Assembly (NCBI GenBank): GCA_046328525.1
Contig: JAXLWK010000004.1
Location: 496,001-560,000, forward strand
Direction of reading: 5' to 3'
Origin: JBDHWG01 sp046328525
Lineage (GTDB): Bacteria > Chloroflexota > Anaerolineae > Epilineales > JAHCIE01
DNA: 64,000 bases
Part shown: positions 1 through 7,641 of the stretch, piece by piece
Layout of the letters: each line of letters opens with the position of its first letter
Numbering within the stretch: position 1 is the stretch's first letter
Made by a program: the position numbers and the translations under genes
Notes under the pieces: generated by a model
The model's database searches: none
What the model saw: only the letters and a program-made list of their open reading frames with translations
Told to the model about the DNA's origin: nothing

Positions 1-15
1 CTCACTGCCCGCCAC
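1..15 (-). CDS. 5' end of a second DinB-like gene (cut by window edge)
   Basis: Only the first five codons are inside the window: a GTG start at 15-13 followed by codons for Ala-Gly-Ser-Glu. An AGGAGG ribosome site precedes it. Leader and start (AGGAGGCAAC then Met-Ala-Gly-Ser) are nearly identical to those of the DinB-like gene that ends 54 bases upstream, so this is probably a tandem paralogue read in the same direction. The product cannot be confirmed from five codons. Confidence 0.45.
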
Positions 16-69
16 GTTGCCTCCTGGTTGAGTTCCTGGATGTGTGTGCCGACCCCGTTATCCCGTGCT

Positions 70-558
70 TCATCTGCCAAGCGCCCCGCGCATAGCGGTC
101 AGGTGGCCGTTGGTGTGGGCCATGAGCAAGCCCCCTATGAGCTGGGCGGTCGTCACTGGCGCGTCGCCGAGCAGCGGCATCGTACCAGAGCGCGCCAGAT
201 CCTCGTCGCTAAGATTGCTCACCGCCGCGACGGCAGCTCCCCCATTCTGCCGCAGCAGATCCACCGTCTCGATCTTGCCCACAGCGGCGTTCGTCTCAGC
301 GTGCTGCGCGTTCAGGTTGTTGATGACATCCAGCGTCACCGGCGGTAGCGGCTGTCCGTTCGCCATGGTCGCCACCCAGCGAGTGAACGCGCCGTAGGCC
401 GTCGCAACGTGGTGGGCGACGACACCAATGGGGCGGTGGTCGTCGCCACACGGCATGGCCCACTGCTCCTCCGTCAGAGGCTCCACGAACGCGATGACCT
501 GGTCGTTCAACCACTGGAAGCGGTTCGCCATTTGCTGCGCCCGCGCGCTGCCTGCCAT
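70..558 (-). CDS. DinB-like four-helix metalloprotein
   Basis: A 162-residue protein of the DinB/YfiT fold, a four-helix bundle that holds a divalent metal through three histidines and often serves in thiol-dependent transfer or detoxification. Visible ligand candidates are His49/His50 in VVAHH and the later HTNGH pair near residues 149-153. The ATG at 558 was chosen because GAGGAGG lies just upstream; the open frame runs further 5' but into a repeat. Its substrate is unknown. The gene immediately downstream seems to start with the same residues, suggesting tandem duplication. Confidence 0.75.
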   Translation of the reverse strand: MAGSARAQQMANRFQWLNDQVIAFVEPLTEEQWAMPCGDDHRPIGVVAHHVATAYGAFTRWVATMANGQPLPPVTLDVINNLNAQHAETNAAVGKIETVDLLRQNGGAAVAAVSNLSDEDLARSGTMPLLGDAPVTTAQLIGGLLMAHTNGHLTAMRGALGR

Positions 559-689
559 GTTGCCTCCTCGCTCAGCGCCAGATGTTCTCGTTTGACGCAA
601 AGAAATTGTAGCACCGCGGCATGTGGCGGTCAACGCAAAGCGTCTGTTTCGATCTACTGTCAACGGCTGGGTGTGCATAAATCGTCGGG

Positions 690-803
690 GCCGCCGCAGG
701 CTGAAGCCTACGGCTATGAATGCAAGCCCAAGGGGCTGGTGGCGCCGGGAACAACAGCCTCTCAGGCTTGCATTGGTAGCCCGCTGCTTCAGCGGCGGGC
801 GCC
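690..803. repeat. Repeat family A, copy 1 (three-hairpin)
   Basis: About 112 bases that recur near 7.4, 17.1 and 20.9 kb. The unit has three stems in order: a GCCGTAGGCT-type palindrome, a wider stem between GCAAGCC and GGCTTGC, and a GCCCGCTGC/GCGGCGGGC stem. It fills most of the 295-base gap between the DinB-like gene and hsdS. A partial copy of family D follows at about 820-850. Confidence 0.85.
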
Positions 804-853
804 AGACTTGCGGGTCTGGCCCCGCTCCCTCTGGGAGAGGGAGCGGAGAGCGT

Positions 854-2050
854 CTACAGCCCACCCTTGAACGCTTTGTCGAGGACGGCGGGGAGGAGGG
901 CGTCTAGCTCGGCCTGCGTCTCCGCCTGGAGGCGCTTGACGGCGTCTACCCTGGCTTGCAGGTCGTCCAGGTATGCGACGATGCGCCGCTGCTCGGGGAG
1001 GGGGGGAAAGGGAATAGGAAAACTTGCCATGTGGCCCTGATTGATCTTCCAAATGCCCGATGTTGTCTTCGCAGTCGCCACTATCAATTTACGCATCTCG
1101 GCGCTATTCCACCACGCTACAAAGAATGAGGGCAGTATTCTCGTGGTATCTAGCGGCACGCGAATGAAAAGGTCTGGGAAGATTACACCCTTAGCTTCCT
1201 GCTCAACCGCCCCTGCCCGGCCAACAAGCTCATGACTTCCATTGCCGCGCACCACGAAGACATCCCTTTGAGCAACCAGAAAGGGTTCGGCGTCGCTGGC
1301 GGAAATCATAATTGGCTTGGTATCGCGAAGATCAATTCGCCCGTTTCGCATTGAGGAAATACGCAAGCATCGAAAATCGGACTCTTGCTCGACTGCGCGC
1401 AGCGACCGCCCATTTCTTAGGTTGGCCCGTCCCACTAGGTCATCAAGGCTGACTCTGTTCCACGACTGTTCGTTAAACAGATGATGACTTGAAGCAGCTA
1501 GGAGCGCCTCCACCTCCGCCGCCGCCTGTCGCCGCAAGCCCCGCGCCTCCTCGATCCTGGCGGCGAGGGCGTCTATGCGGGCGACGATGCGCTGCTGCTC
1601 GGCGAGGGGCGGGAGGGGGATATATATCTCTGGAATGCGTTTCAGGCTGAGAACACGGTTGCGACCCGCCGACCCAGGCGAGATTCGAATCAGTTGGTCG
1701 CGCCCCTCTCGCGTTCGGAAGTAATTGACCAAGTAACGAGGATCACAGCGCGTTTCATCAACGCGGTACGTCGGGAATCGCACTGAAGAGTACATCCCGT
1801 CCTCACTTTCAGAGGCCAATCCTACTGCCCCTTCCCAAGCGAAGGTAATCTGGAAAATGAAATCGCCTTTCTTGATGAGGTATAGGTCCTTGTCACCAAC
1901 TTGGAGACCGCTGCGAGGTTCCTTGTGGAAAATTCCCCGTCCGAAGGAATAGACACCTATCTCGGCATACTGTTTGTCAGCCGCCACTTCAATCGGGCGG
2001 CGCTCCAAAGTGAGCAGGTCTCCCAGGCTCACAGCCGGATACTTAATCAT
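854..2050 (-). CDS. hsdS: Type I restriction-modification specificity subunit HsdS
   Basis: A 398-residue HsdS that selects the DNA target for the HsdR/HsdM complex. It shows the classic double arrangement: variable domain, then a conserved helix with PLPPLAEQQRIVARIDAL near residues 146-163, a second variable domain, and a second conserved helix with FPPLPEQRRIVAYLDDL near 351-367. The two variable parts (roughly 1620-2010 and 1020-1480 in DNA) are clearly AT-richer than the helices, as expected for exchangeable target recognition domains. It lies downstream of hsdM on the same strand but is separated from it by about 800 bases holding a small opposite-strand gene and an RNA candidate, so it may have its own promoter. 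Confidence 0.95.
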   Translation of the reverse strand: MIKYPAVSLGDLLTLERRPIEVAADKQYAEIGVYSFGRGIFHKEPRSGLQVGDKDLYLIKKGDFIFQITFAWEGAVGLASESEDGMYSSVRFPTYRVDETRCDPRYLVNYFRTREGRDQLIRISPGSAGRNRVLSLKRIPEIYIPLPPLAEQQRIVARIDALAARIEEARGLRRQAAAEVEALLAASSHHLFNEQSWNRVSLDDLVGRANLRNGRSLRAVEQESDFRCLRISSMRNGRIDLRDTKPIMISASDAEPFLVAQRDVFVVRGNGSHELVGRAGAVEQEAKGVIFPDLFIRVPLDTTRILPSFFVAWWNSAEMRKLIVATAKTTSGIWKINQGHMASFPIPFPPLPEQRRIVAYLDDLQARVDAVKRLQAETQAELDALLPAVLDKAFKGGL

Positions 2051-2159
2051 TGTCCCGCTCCCGCGAGGACGCGCCTGGTGTCGGCGGTGTCACGCATGAG
2101 TAGCTCCGAATGACGAAAGAGACCCGTCGCTGGCGGATTTGCGCGGTCGATGGGCCACT

Positions 2160-2259
2160 GGATCACGAAGGTCACGAAAGTCCGCGAAAAACGCGAAAGG
2201 CACGCGCTGGGCGACATCTTTTCGCGCTTTTCGCGCCCTTTCCGAGCCTTTCGTGGTCC
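2160..2259. repeat. Repeat family C, copy 1
   Basis: An inverted repeat of about 100 bases that starts GGATCACGAAGG and ends CCTTTCGTGGTCC, with CGCGAAA-type words between. A close copy is at 14009-14088, and partial copies are near 7549-7602 and 62930-62970. It accounts for most of the 320-base space between hsdS and the HicB-like gene; no gene is seen there. Confidence 0.75.
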
Positions 2260-2289
2260 AACGATTTGCCGACCACGTAGGCCCCATCC

Positions 2290-2318
2290 TTGACAAAATG
2301 CGCACGGGCGAGTACAAG
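2290..2318 (+). promoter_or_regulatory. Putative promoter of the HicB-like gene
   Basis: A perfect TTGACA at 2290-2295, a 17-base gap, then TACAAG at 2313-2318. The word CCTTGACAAAATGC recurs at 2646, at the head of the RNA candidate, so both may share one promoter type. The -10 element is weak. Confidence 0.45.
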
Positions 2319-2371
2319 TGCTCTTCACAGGGTATCAGCATGCTACCTCAAAGGGATTCAACGCTGGGACA

Positions 2372-2635
2372 ATGACGCCAGACTATGCCTCGGAGAAACG
2401 GCCTTTGCCGATAGTGGTCGAGCGCGAGAGCGACGGATCATACGTCGTCAGCGACACAGAATTTCTCGTCTATGGAAACGGCGAAACTCTTGCCGAGGCG
2501 ATGGGCGACTATCGCGTGTCCCTTGTCGAGCTCTATAATCTCGTCGAGGCCGACGCTGGCACGGGCGACCCGATTAGCCAGGCCCAGCTCGACCAACTGC
2601 ACACGTATCTAGAGGCGGCGGGACTGTTGCCATAA
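2372..2635 (+). CDS. HicB-like small protein (orphan antitoxin-type)
   Basis: An 87-residue protein whose first half has the look of the HicB/UPF0150 partial RNase-H fold: IVVERESDGSYVVSD, then GNGETLAEAMGDY. HicB proteins neutralise HicA mRNA toxins and repress their own promoter. No HicA partner is adjacent and no DNA-binding tail is evident, so the role is inferred from fold alone. The ATG at 2372 is preferred over a GTG at 2318, which would sit on the -10 element; neither has a strong ribosome site. The gene sits on the opposite strand inside the hsdM-hsdS interval, a typical spot for accessory genes. Confidence 0.6.
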   Translation: MTPDYASEKRPLPIVVERESDGSYVVSDTEFLVYGNGETLAEAMGDYRVSLVELYNLVEADAGTGDPISQAQLDQLHTYLEAAGLLP

Positions 2636-2647
2636 CCAAAGAGCGCC

Positions 2648-2790
2648 TTGACAAAATGCCCGCCTTGGTGCATGCTTCTGTATGCCAGCGGATGAAATTC
2701 GGCTCCATGCCGTGTGAATGCTCGGCTGCGGTCGGGTACTCCTATATCCGCGGCATCCTGTCAAAGCCGCTAACTCTAGCGGCTTTTTCT
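2648..2790 (+). ncRNA. Candidate small RNA between hsdM and hsdS
   Basis: TTGACA at 2648-2653, a 17-base gap and CATGCT at 2671-2676 predict a start near 2683. A strong terminator at 2763-2788 ends the unit, giving about 105 nucleotides. Inside, ATGCCG at 2707-2712 can pair with CGGCAT at 2751-2756. There is no convincing small ORF. It could instead be the 3' untranslated region of the HicB-like gene, since no terminator is seen between them. Confidence 0.4.
2763..2788 (+). terminator. Intrinsic terminator (possibly two-way)
   Basis: A perfect 10-base stem, AAAGCCGCTA with TAGCGGCTTT, a four-base loop and a run of T on the plus strand. In the minus direction it would lie just after hsdM, where the T run is shorter, and may still separate hsdM from hsdS. 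Confidence 0.8.
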
Positions 2791-2845
2791 CGTTGTAGTA
2801 GACACCATACTTGGTCTGGCGCGTATCGTCAATGTCGTGGGCGTG

Positions 2846-4477
2846 TCATGAGCCGCTATCCAGCACCATCTTGATCTCCCGCATGAGTTCGGCGATGCGG
2901 GCCTCTTTTTGCAGAATGTCGTCGGCGAGCTGCTGCGGCGGCAGGTGCTCGAAATCCTGACGCGCGTTGGGGTTCTTGATGTCCAGGTTGCAGCCGTTGG
3001 CGAGTATCTGGGCGGCGGGGACGCGCCAGGCGCGGTCGGTCTCGACGCGGTTCCCCCACCAGGCGATGGCGTCGGCGAACTCCTCGAACTGCATCGGCTG
3101 GGTCTTGGTGTAGTTCTTCCGCCCCTCTGGCAGCGGCTGCTCGTAGTACCACACGTCCCCGGTCGGGCCGCTGCGGTCGAAGAACAGGATGTTGGTGGGG
3201 ATGCTGGTGTACGGGGCGAAGACGCCGTTGGGCAGGCGGACGATGGTATGGAGGTTGAACTCCTTGAGCAACTCCTCCTTGATGCGCGCCGCGACACCGT
3301 CGCCGAACAGCGTCCCGTTGGGGACGACGACGCCGGCGCGGCCCGGCCGAGGGGCGCGGCGCAGCTTGCGCATGATGAGCTGGAGGAACAGCAGCGCCGT
3401 CTCGGCGGTCTGCTTGTCCGGCGGGAAGTTGCCCTGGATGCCCGGCTCCTCCTCGCCGCCGAAGGGCGGGTTGGTCAGGATGACGTCCACCCGGTCGCGG
3501 TCACCGATGTCGGTGAGGCGGACGCGCAGGCTGTTGCCGGGATCAATGCGCGGCGACTCCAGGCCGTGGAGCAGGAGGTTCATCTCGGCCAGCATGTAGG
3601 GCAGGGGCTTGGCCTCGCCGCCGTAGATGCTGCGCGCCTGGAGAGTCTCGCGCTCCTGGAGCGTGCGCGCCTGCCGCTCCAGGTGCGTGAACGCCTCGAC
3701 CAGGAAGCCGCCGGTGCCGCAGGCCGGGTCGAGGACGGCCTCGCCGAGGCGCGGGTCGGTGACCTCGACCATGAAGCGGACGACGGCGCGCGGCGTGTAG
3801 AACTCGCCGGAGTCGCCGGCGGCGTCGCGCATCTCCTTGAGCATCGACTCGTACAGGTGGCCGAGGGTGTGGATCTCGTCGCTGGACGTGAAGTGGATGG
3901 CGTTGACCTTGTTGATGACGTCGCGCAGGAGGTAGCCGTTGATCATGCGGTTGACGACGCCCTGGAACACGGTGCGGATGACGTCGCGGCGGTCGCCGCC
4001 GTCCGCGCCCTGGAGGCCGCGGAGATAGGCGAACAGGCCAGGGCCTTCCGTGCCGTCGGGGCGCGTCGTCTTCTCGTTGTTGATGAAGGCGATCAGCTCC
4101 GGCCCGGTGATGCCGTCCTCGCGGGCGGCCCAGTCGCGCCAGCGGTAGGGCGGCTCGATGGCCGGGCGGAAGCGCTGCCCGGCCAGGACGGCCTCGGTCT
4201 CGCGCACCTGCTCCATGTCGTCGAGGAACTTGAGGAACATGATCCAGGTGAGCATGGGCAGGCGGTCGAGGTCGCCGTTGAGGCCCTTGTCCTTGCGCAT
4301 GATGTCGCGGGCGGACTTGACGACGCTGCCGAGGCGCTGCGCCGTGGTCACGGGGGCCTGGGCGCGGCCGGCGCGGCGGCCCTCACCCTGGCCCTCTGCC
4401 ACGGGGAGAGGGGAGGCGACGTCAATCAGGGCAGGCTGGGTGTCACTCTTGCGGGAACGGGGCATGGGATCTCTCAT
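2846..4477 (-). CDS. hsdM: Type I restriction-modification methyltransferase subunit HsdM
   Basis: A 543-residue adenine-N6 methyltransferase subunit. The N-terminal helical HsdM domain covers about residues 45-180. The SAM-binding motif DPACGTGG is at 250-257 and the catalytic motif NPPF at 336-339. The start ATG abuts the hsdR stop codon with no gap, so the two are translationally coupled; a second ATG five codons in, without a better ribosome site, is possible. Odd feature: residues about 22-36 (SPLPVAEGQGEG) are encoded by a copy of repeat family D (4380-4416), a palindrome otherwise found between genes, which lengthens the disordered N terminus. Confidence 0.97.
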   Translation of the reverse strand: MRDPMPRSRKSDTQPALIDVASPLPVAEGQGEGRRAGRAQAPVTTAQRLGSVVKSARDIMRKDKGLNGDLDRLPMLTWIMFLKFLDDMEQVRETEAVLAGQRFRPAIEPPYRWRDWAAREDGITGPELIAFINNEKTTRPDGTEGPGLFAYLRGLQGADGGDRRDVIRTVFQGVVNRMINGYLLRDVINKVNAIHFTSSDEIHTLGHLYESMLKEMRDAAGDSGEFYTPRAVVRFMVEVTDPRLGEAVLDPACGTGGFLVEAFTHLERQARTLQERETLQARSIYGGEAKPLPYMLAEMNLLLHGLESPRIDPGNSLRVRLTDIGDRDRVDVILTNPPFGGEEEPGIQGNFPPDKQTAETALLFLQLIMRKLRRAPRPGRAGVVVPNGTLFGDGVAARIKEELLKEFNLHTIVRLPNGVFAPYTSIPTNILFFDRSGPTGDVWYYEQPLPEGRKNYTKTQPMQFEEFADAIAWWGNRVETDRAWRVPAAQILANGCNLDIKNPNARQDFEHLPPQQLADDILQKEARIAELMREIKMVLDSGS

Positions 4478-6874
4478 CTAGGCTGCGTAGAGCAGCGCCT
4501 GGAGTTGGGCGACGGCGTCCTTGAGCTGCTGCGCGCCGCCGAACTTGCCGGCAATCTCCATGACGTTGCCGTGAGTGGAGATGGGCGGGAGGTTGAGGAC
4601 GCCGGGCAGGGCGAGCTGCGACAAGCCGTGGTCGGCGTACTTGTCCAGCATCTCACCCAGGATTTCGCGCGCCTCGGGCGCGTAGCGGGCGAAGAAGGCG
4701 GCCTGCTCGCGGCGGACGCGGTCGGCGCGCTGGCGGCGCGTCTGGATCGGCGCAGCGAATGCCAGGTGGGCCAGCAGGTCGAAGGCATCGGCGTCGGGCT
4801 GGTGAAGCTGGGCGGCCAGCTCGTCGGGGGCGATGCCGCGCTCGGCCAGGGCGGCGAGCAGGCTGTCGCGGCGGTCGCGGTCCAGCCACAGTTCGTGCAG
4901 CTCGGAGGCGGAGCGGGTGAGGGTGCGCACGCTCTCGGCGGTGTAGTCGCTCAGCGAGACGGCGCGCAGGCGGTGGCCGTGGGCGTCGAGGGTGTAGACG
5001 GCGTCGGCGATAATCTCGACCGCGCCGCCGTCAACGTAGTATTTGCGCGGCTGTGCGTCGCCGTCGGCGCTGCCCCCGCCCACATCTGTGATGACCGCGC
5101 GGGTGGACTCGTCGGCGCTCGCGGCGCCGCCGCTACCGTCAGACGTGATGACCGTCTCGGATCCGGGGACGACTTCGCCGGTCGCGTCCATCGTCTGCTC
5201 GCCGATGAAGGGCGGGTAGCCGTCGAAGTCAGGGTCGGCGAACAGGCGCGTGGCGCTGCCGGTGTAGTCTATGATGTTGAAGTAGAGCTTGTTCTGGTCG
5301 TCGTTCACGCGGGTGCCGCGCCCAATAATCTGCTTGAACTCGGTCATCGAGTTGATGGTTCGGACGAGGACGACGTTCTGGCAGGTCGGGATATCCACAC
5401 CGGTGGTCAGGAGCTTCGAGGTCGTGACAATGGCCGGGATGTTCTTCTCCGGGTCCTGGAACGTCGAGAGAAAGCCCATGCCCCGGTCACCTTCGTCCGC
5501 GGTGATGCGCACGACGTAGTCGGGATAGCGCCGGGTCAGGTCGGTGTTCTCGTTGATGAGCGCCTGGCGCATGAGCAGGGCGTGCTCCTGGTCAACGCAG
5601 AAGACGATCGTCTTGTCAAAGCGGTTGCCCTGGCGCAGGAAGTCCGACAGGTGGCGGGCGATAGCCTTGGTACGGGCGTCCAGGACGAGGACGCGGTCGA
5701 AGTCGGCGGTATTGTATTCGCGTCCTGGAATCTCGCGCAGGTAGCGGTCTCGCTCGCCGGGCGTGGGCTGCCAGCCGAAGGCATCGGCTGAGGTCAGGAC
5801 GCGGTGGACGCGGTAGGGGGCGAGGAAGCCGTCCTCGATGCCTTGCTTGAGGCTGTACTGGTAGACCGGGTTGCCGAAGTAATTGTATGTGTCAATGTTG
5901 TCGTCGCGCAGGGGCGTCGCCGTCATGCCGAGCTTGTAGGCGGGCGCGAAGTAGTCGAGGATCTCGCGCCAGTTGCTGTCGTCGCGAGCGCTGCCCCGGT
6001 GGCACTCGTCCACGAGAATGAGGTCGAAGAAGTCGGGGGCGTACTCGCGGTAGAGACCCGGCCGGTTCTCGTCCTTGGCGATGGACTGATACGTGGCGAA
6101 GTACATCTCGCGGCTCTTGATGGCGGCGCCGTTCTCGATCTTGTAACGTGCGTCGCCGAAGGGCGCGAAATCCTTGTCCTTGGGGTCGTCCACGAGCTTG
6201 TTGCGGTCGGCAAGGAACAGGATACGCGGGCGGCGGTGCTCGTTGGCGCGGTTCCAGCGCGCGTTCCACAGGCGGTAGCATATCTGGAATGCCATCAGCG
6301 TCTTGCCCGTGCCTGTCGCCATGGTGAGCAAGACGCGCTTCTGCCCGCTAAGGATGGCCTTGAGGGCGGCGTTGATGGCGATCTGCTGATAGTAGCGCGG
6401 GGTGCGGGCGCCGTCGTAATAGCCGGGCGTCAGGAAGCGTTGCGCCGTGTCGTGGTAGAGACCTTCGCCGTTCGTGAGGCGCTGCCACAGCTCGTCGGGC
6501 GTGGGGAAGGTGTCAACGTCACGCTCCGTGCCGGTGAGATAGTCGAACTCCACGATGCCGCGGCCATTCGTGGCGTAGGCGAACTTGAGGCCGAGGAGGC
6601 TGGCATAGTCCTTGGCCTGCTGCAAGCCCCGGCCCGGCTCTGCGTACTCCGCCTTGGCCTCGACGACGGCGATCGGCACGTCGCGGGTGTAGCGCAGCAG
6701 GTAGTCCACGAACTTGCGCTGGAGGTGGCGCGCGTGGCGGCCGACGACCTGGATCTGGCCGGCGGTGAAGTAGTATTGCTCGGCGATGGCGTGCGGGTTC
6801 GTGTCCCAGCCGGCCTCGATGAGGCGCGGCACGACGTATGTGCGGCAGGTGTTCGCTTCGTTGAGAGGTGGCAC
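4478..6874 (-). CDS. hsdR: Type I restriction enzyme motor and nuclease subunit HsdR
   Basis: A 798-residue translocase/endonuclease subunit. The N-terminal PD-(D/E)XK nuclease shows Asp57 in FVDYLL and Glu72-Ala-Lys74 in VEAK. The helicase core shows Walker A ATGTGKT at about 186-192, the DECH box at 289-292 and TATP near 318; the C-terminal part would dock on HsdM. The start is a GTG with GGGGAAG upstream. hsdM follows immediately, so the order is hsdR-hsdM-hsdS. About 800 residues is at the short end for HsdR, but all core motifs are present. Confidence 0.96.
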   Translation of the reverse strand: MPPLNEANTCRTYVVPRLIEAGWDTNPHAIAEQYYFTAGQIQVVGRHARHLQRKFVDYLLRYTRDVPIAVVEAKAEYAEPGRGLQQAKDYASLLGLKFAYATNGRGIVEFDYLTGTERDVDTFPTPDELWQRLTNGEGLYHDTAQRFLTPGYYDGARTPRYYQQIAINAALKAILSGQKRVLLTMATGTGKTLMAFQICYRLWNARWNRANEHRRPRILFLADRNKLVDDPKDKDFAPFGDARYKIENGAAIKSREMYFATYQSIAKDENRPGLYREYAPDFFDLILVDECHRGSARDDSNWREILDYFAPAYKLGMTATPLRDDNIDTYNYFGNPVYQYSLKQGIEDGFLAPYRVHRVLTSADAFGWQPTPGERDRYLREIPGREYNTADFDRVLVLDARTKAIARHLSDFLRQGNRFDKTIVFCVDQEHALLMRQALINENTDLTRRYPDYVVRITADEGDRGMGFLSTFQDPEKNIPAIVTTSKLLTTGVDIPTCQNVVLVRTINSMTEFKQIIGRGTRVNDDQNKLYFNIIDYTGSATRLFADPDFDGYPPFIGEQTMDATGEVVPGSETVITSDGSGGAASADESTRAVITDVGGGSADGDAQPRKYYVDGGAVEIIADAVYTLDAHGHRLRAVSLSDYTAESVRTLTRSASELHELWLDRDRRDSLLAALAERGIAPDELAAQLHQPDADAFDLLAHLAFAAPIQTRRQRADRVRREQAAFFARYAPEAREILGEMLDKYADHGLSQLALPGVLNLPPISTHGNVMEIAGKFGGAQQLKDAVAQLQALLYAA

Positions 6875-6962
6875 GCGAGTCTTGCTTCCCCTGGATGTGT
6901 TGCGATGAGCGTCCCTTGGGGGCAGGGTGTTTCGCTAATCATAGACCCGCGATGCGTAAGAG

Positions 6963-7334
6963 TCAATGTGTCTCGTCGCTGTCCTTGTACTCCGCCGGGC
7001 CCTCGGCGACGCGGCGGGCCGGCGACTCCGCGTCATCGTCAGCGCGGCGGAAGCGGAGCGCCGACGGCGGACGCAGGGCCGGCGCGTCCTTCGCGCGCGG
7101 CGGGGCCGCATCCAGGGCGAAGGCCAGGTCGAGGGCGGCGATGTACTCGGCGGCGCACGCCGGGCACGCCTCTAGCCGCGCGTAGAGGTCGCGCTCCGGC
7201 GGCAGGCCGTCTAGTTCGCGCTCGATGGCGGCGGGGAAGAGGGCGCGGGTGACGTCGCAGCCGTCCGGGCATCGCCCCTCGGGCGAGGCGTTCAGAGCGG
7301 CGGCGAGCCGCTGGCGGTTCGTGGTCATCACCAT
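6963..7334 (-). CDS. Small zinc-finger-like, anti-sigma-type protein
   Basis: A 123-residue soluble protein with two cysteine pairs, CPDGC near residues 22-26 and CPAC near 58-61. The second resembles the CXXC end of zinc-binding anti-sigma domains (zf-HC2), but the histidine that normally precedes it is replaced by Arg. The tail is acidic and low in complexity, and no membrane segment follows. AGAGGA stands close to the ATG at 7334; a second ATG two codons in has better spacing. No sigma gene is adjacent; the nearest lies 3.6 kb away, so a regulatory partnership is only a guess. Confidence 0.5.
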   Translation of the reverse strand: MVMTTNRQRLAAALNASPEGRCPDGCDVTRALFPAAIERELDGLPPERDLYARLEACPACAAEYIAALDLAFALDAAPPRAKDAPALRPPSALRFRRADDDAESPARRVAEGPAEYKDSDETH

Positions 7335-7373
7335 GTTCCTCTGAAAATAAGCCTGGGCTGCTCGCGGCGGACC

Positions 7374-7482
7374 GCCGCCGTAGGCTCAAGCCTCCGGCTA
7401 CTCATGCAAGCCCAAGGGGCTGCGAGCCGGAGCGGCAGCCTCTCAGGCTTGCGCCCGTAGCCCGCTGCTTCAGCGGCGGGCG
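7374..7482. repeat. Repeat family A, copy 2
   Basis: The same three-stem unit as at 690-803. It is followed by an extra segment (about 7490-7545, with CTGCTGGTG and AAGTTCATG) that also follows copy 4 near 21010-21052. A partial family C copy lies at 7549-7602. Together these explain the 300-base gap before rtcB. Confidence 0.85.
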
Positions 7483-7641
7483 GGCCGGGCGTTCGGGTCG
7501 GCAGCGATGATCAAGCCTCTGCTGGTGAACGCAAGTTCATGGCTGACTATTGCGTCTTTCGCGGGCTTTCATGCCTCTCGCGGTCCAAAGCCTTCGCGGT
7601 CCGAACATTCCCTTCCCAGGAGGGGCGCCGCGCTGCGAACC

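Noticed and set aside
2047..2341. Short minus-strand frames between hsdS and the HicB-like gene
   Set aside because: They consist of translated family C repeat and lack start signals.
2909..5791. A 960-codon open frame on the plus strand opposite hsdM and hsdR
   Set aside because: It mirrors two clear genes and its protein is low-complexity Val/Ala/Gly/Arg/Glu text with no motif. Such mirror frames are expected at high GC.
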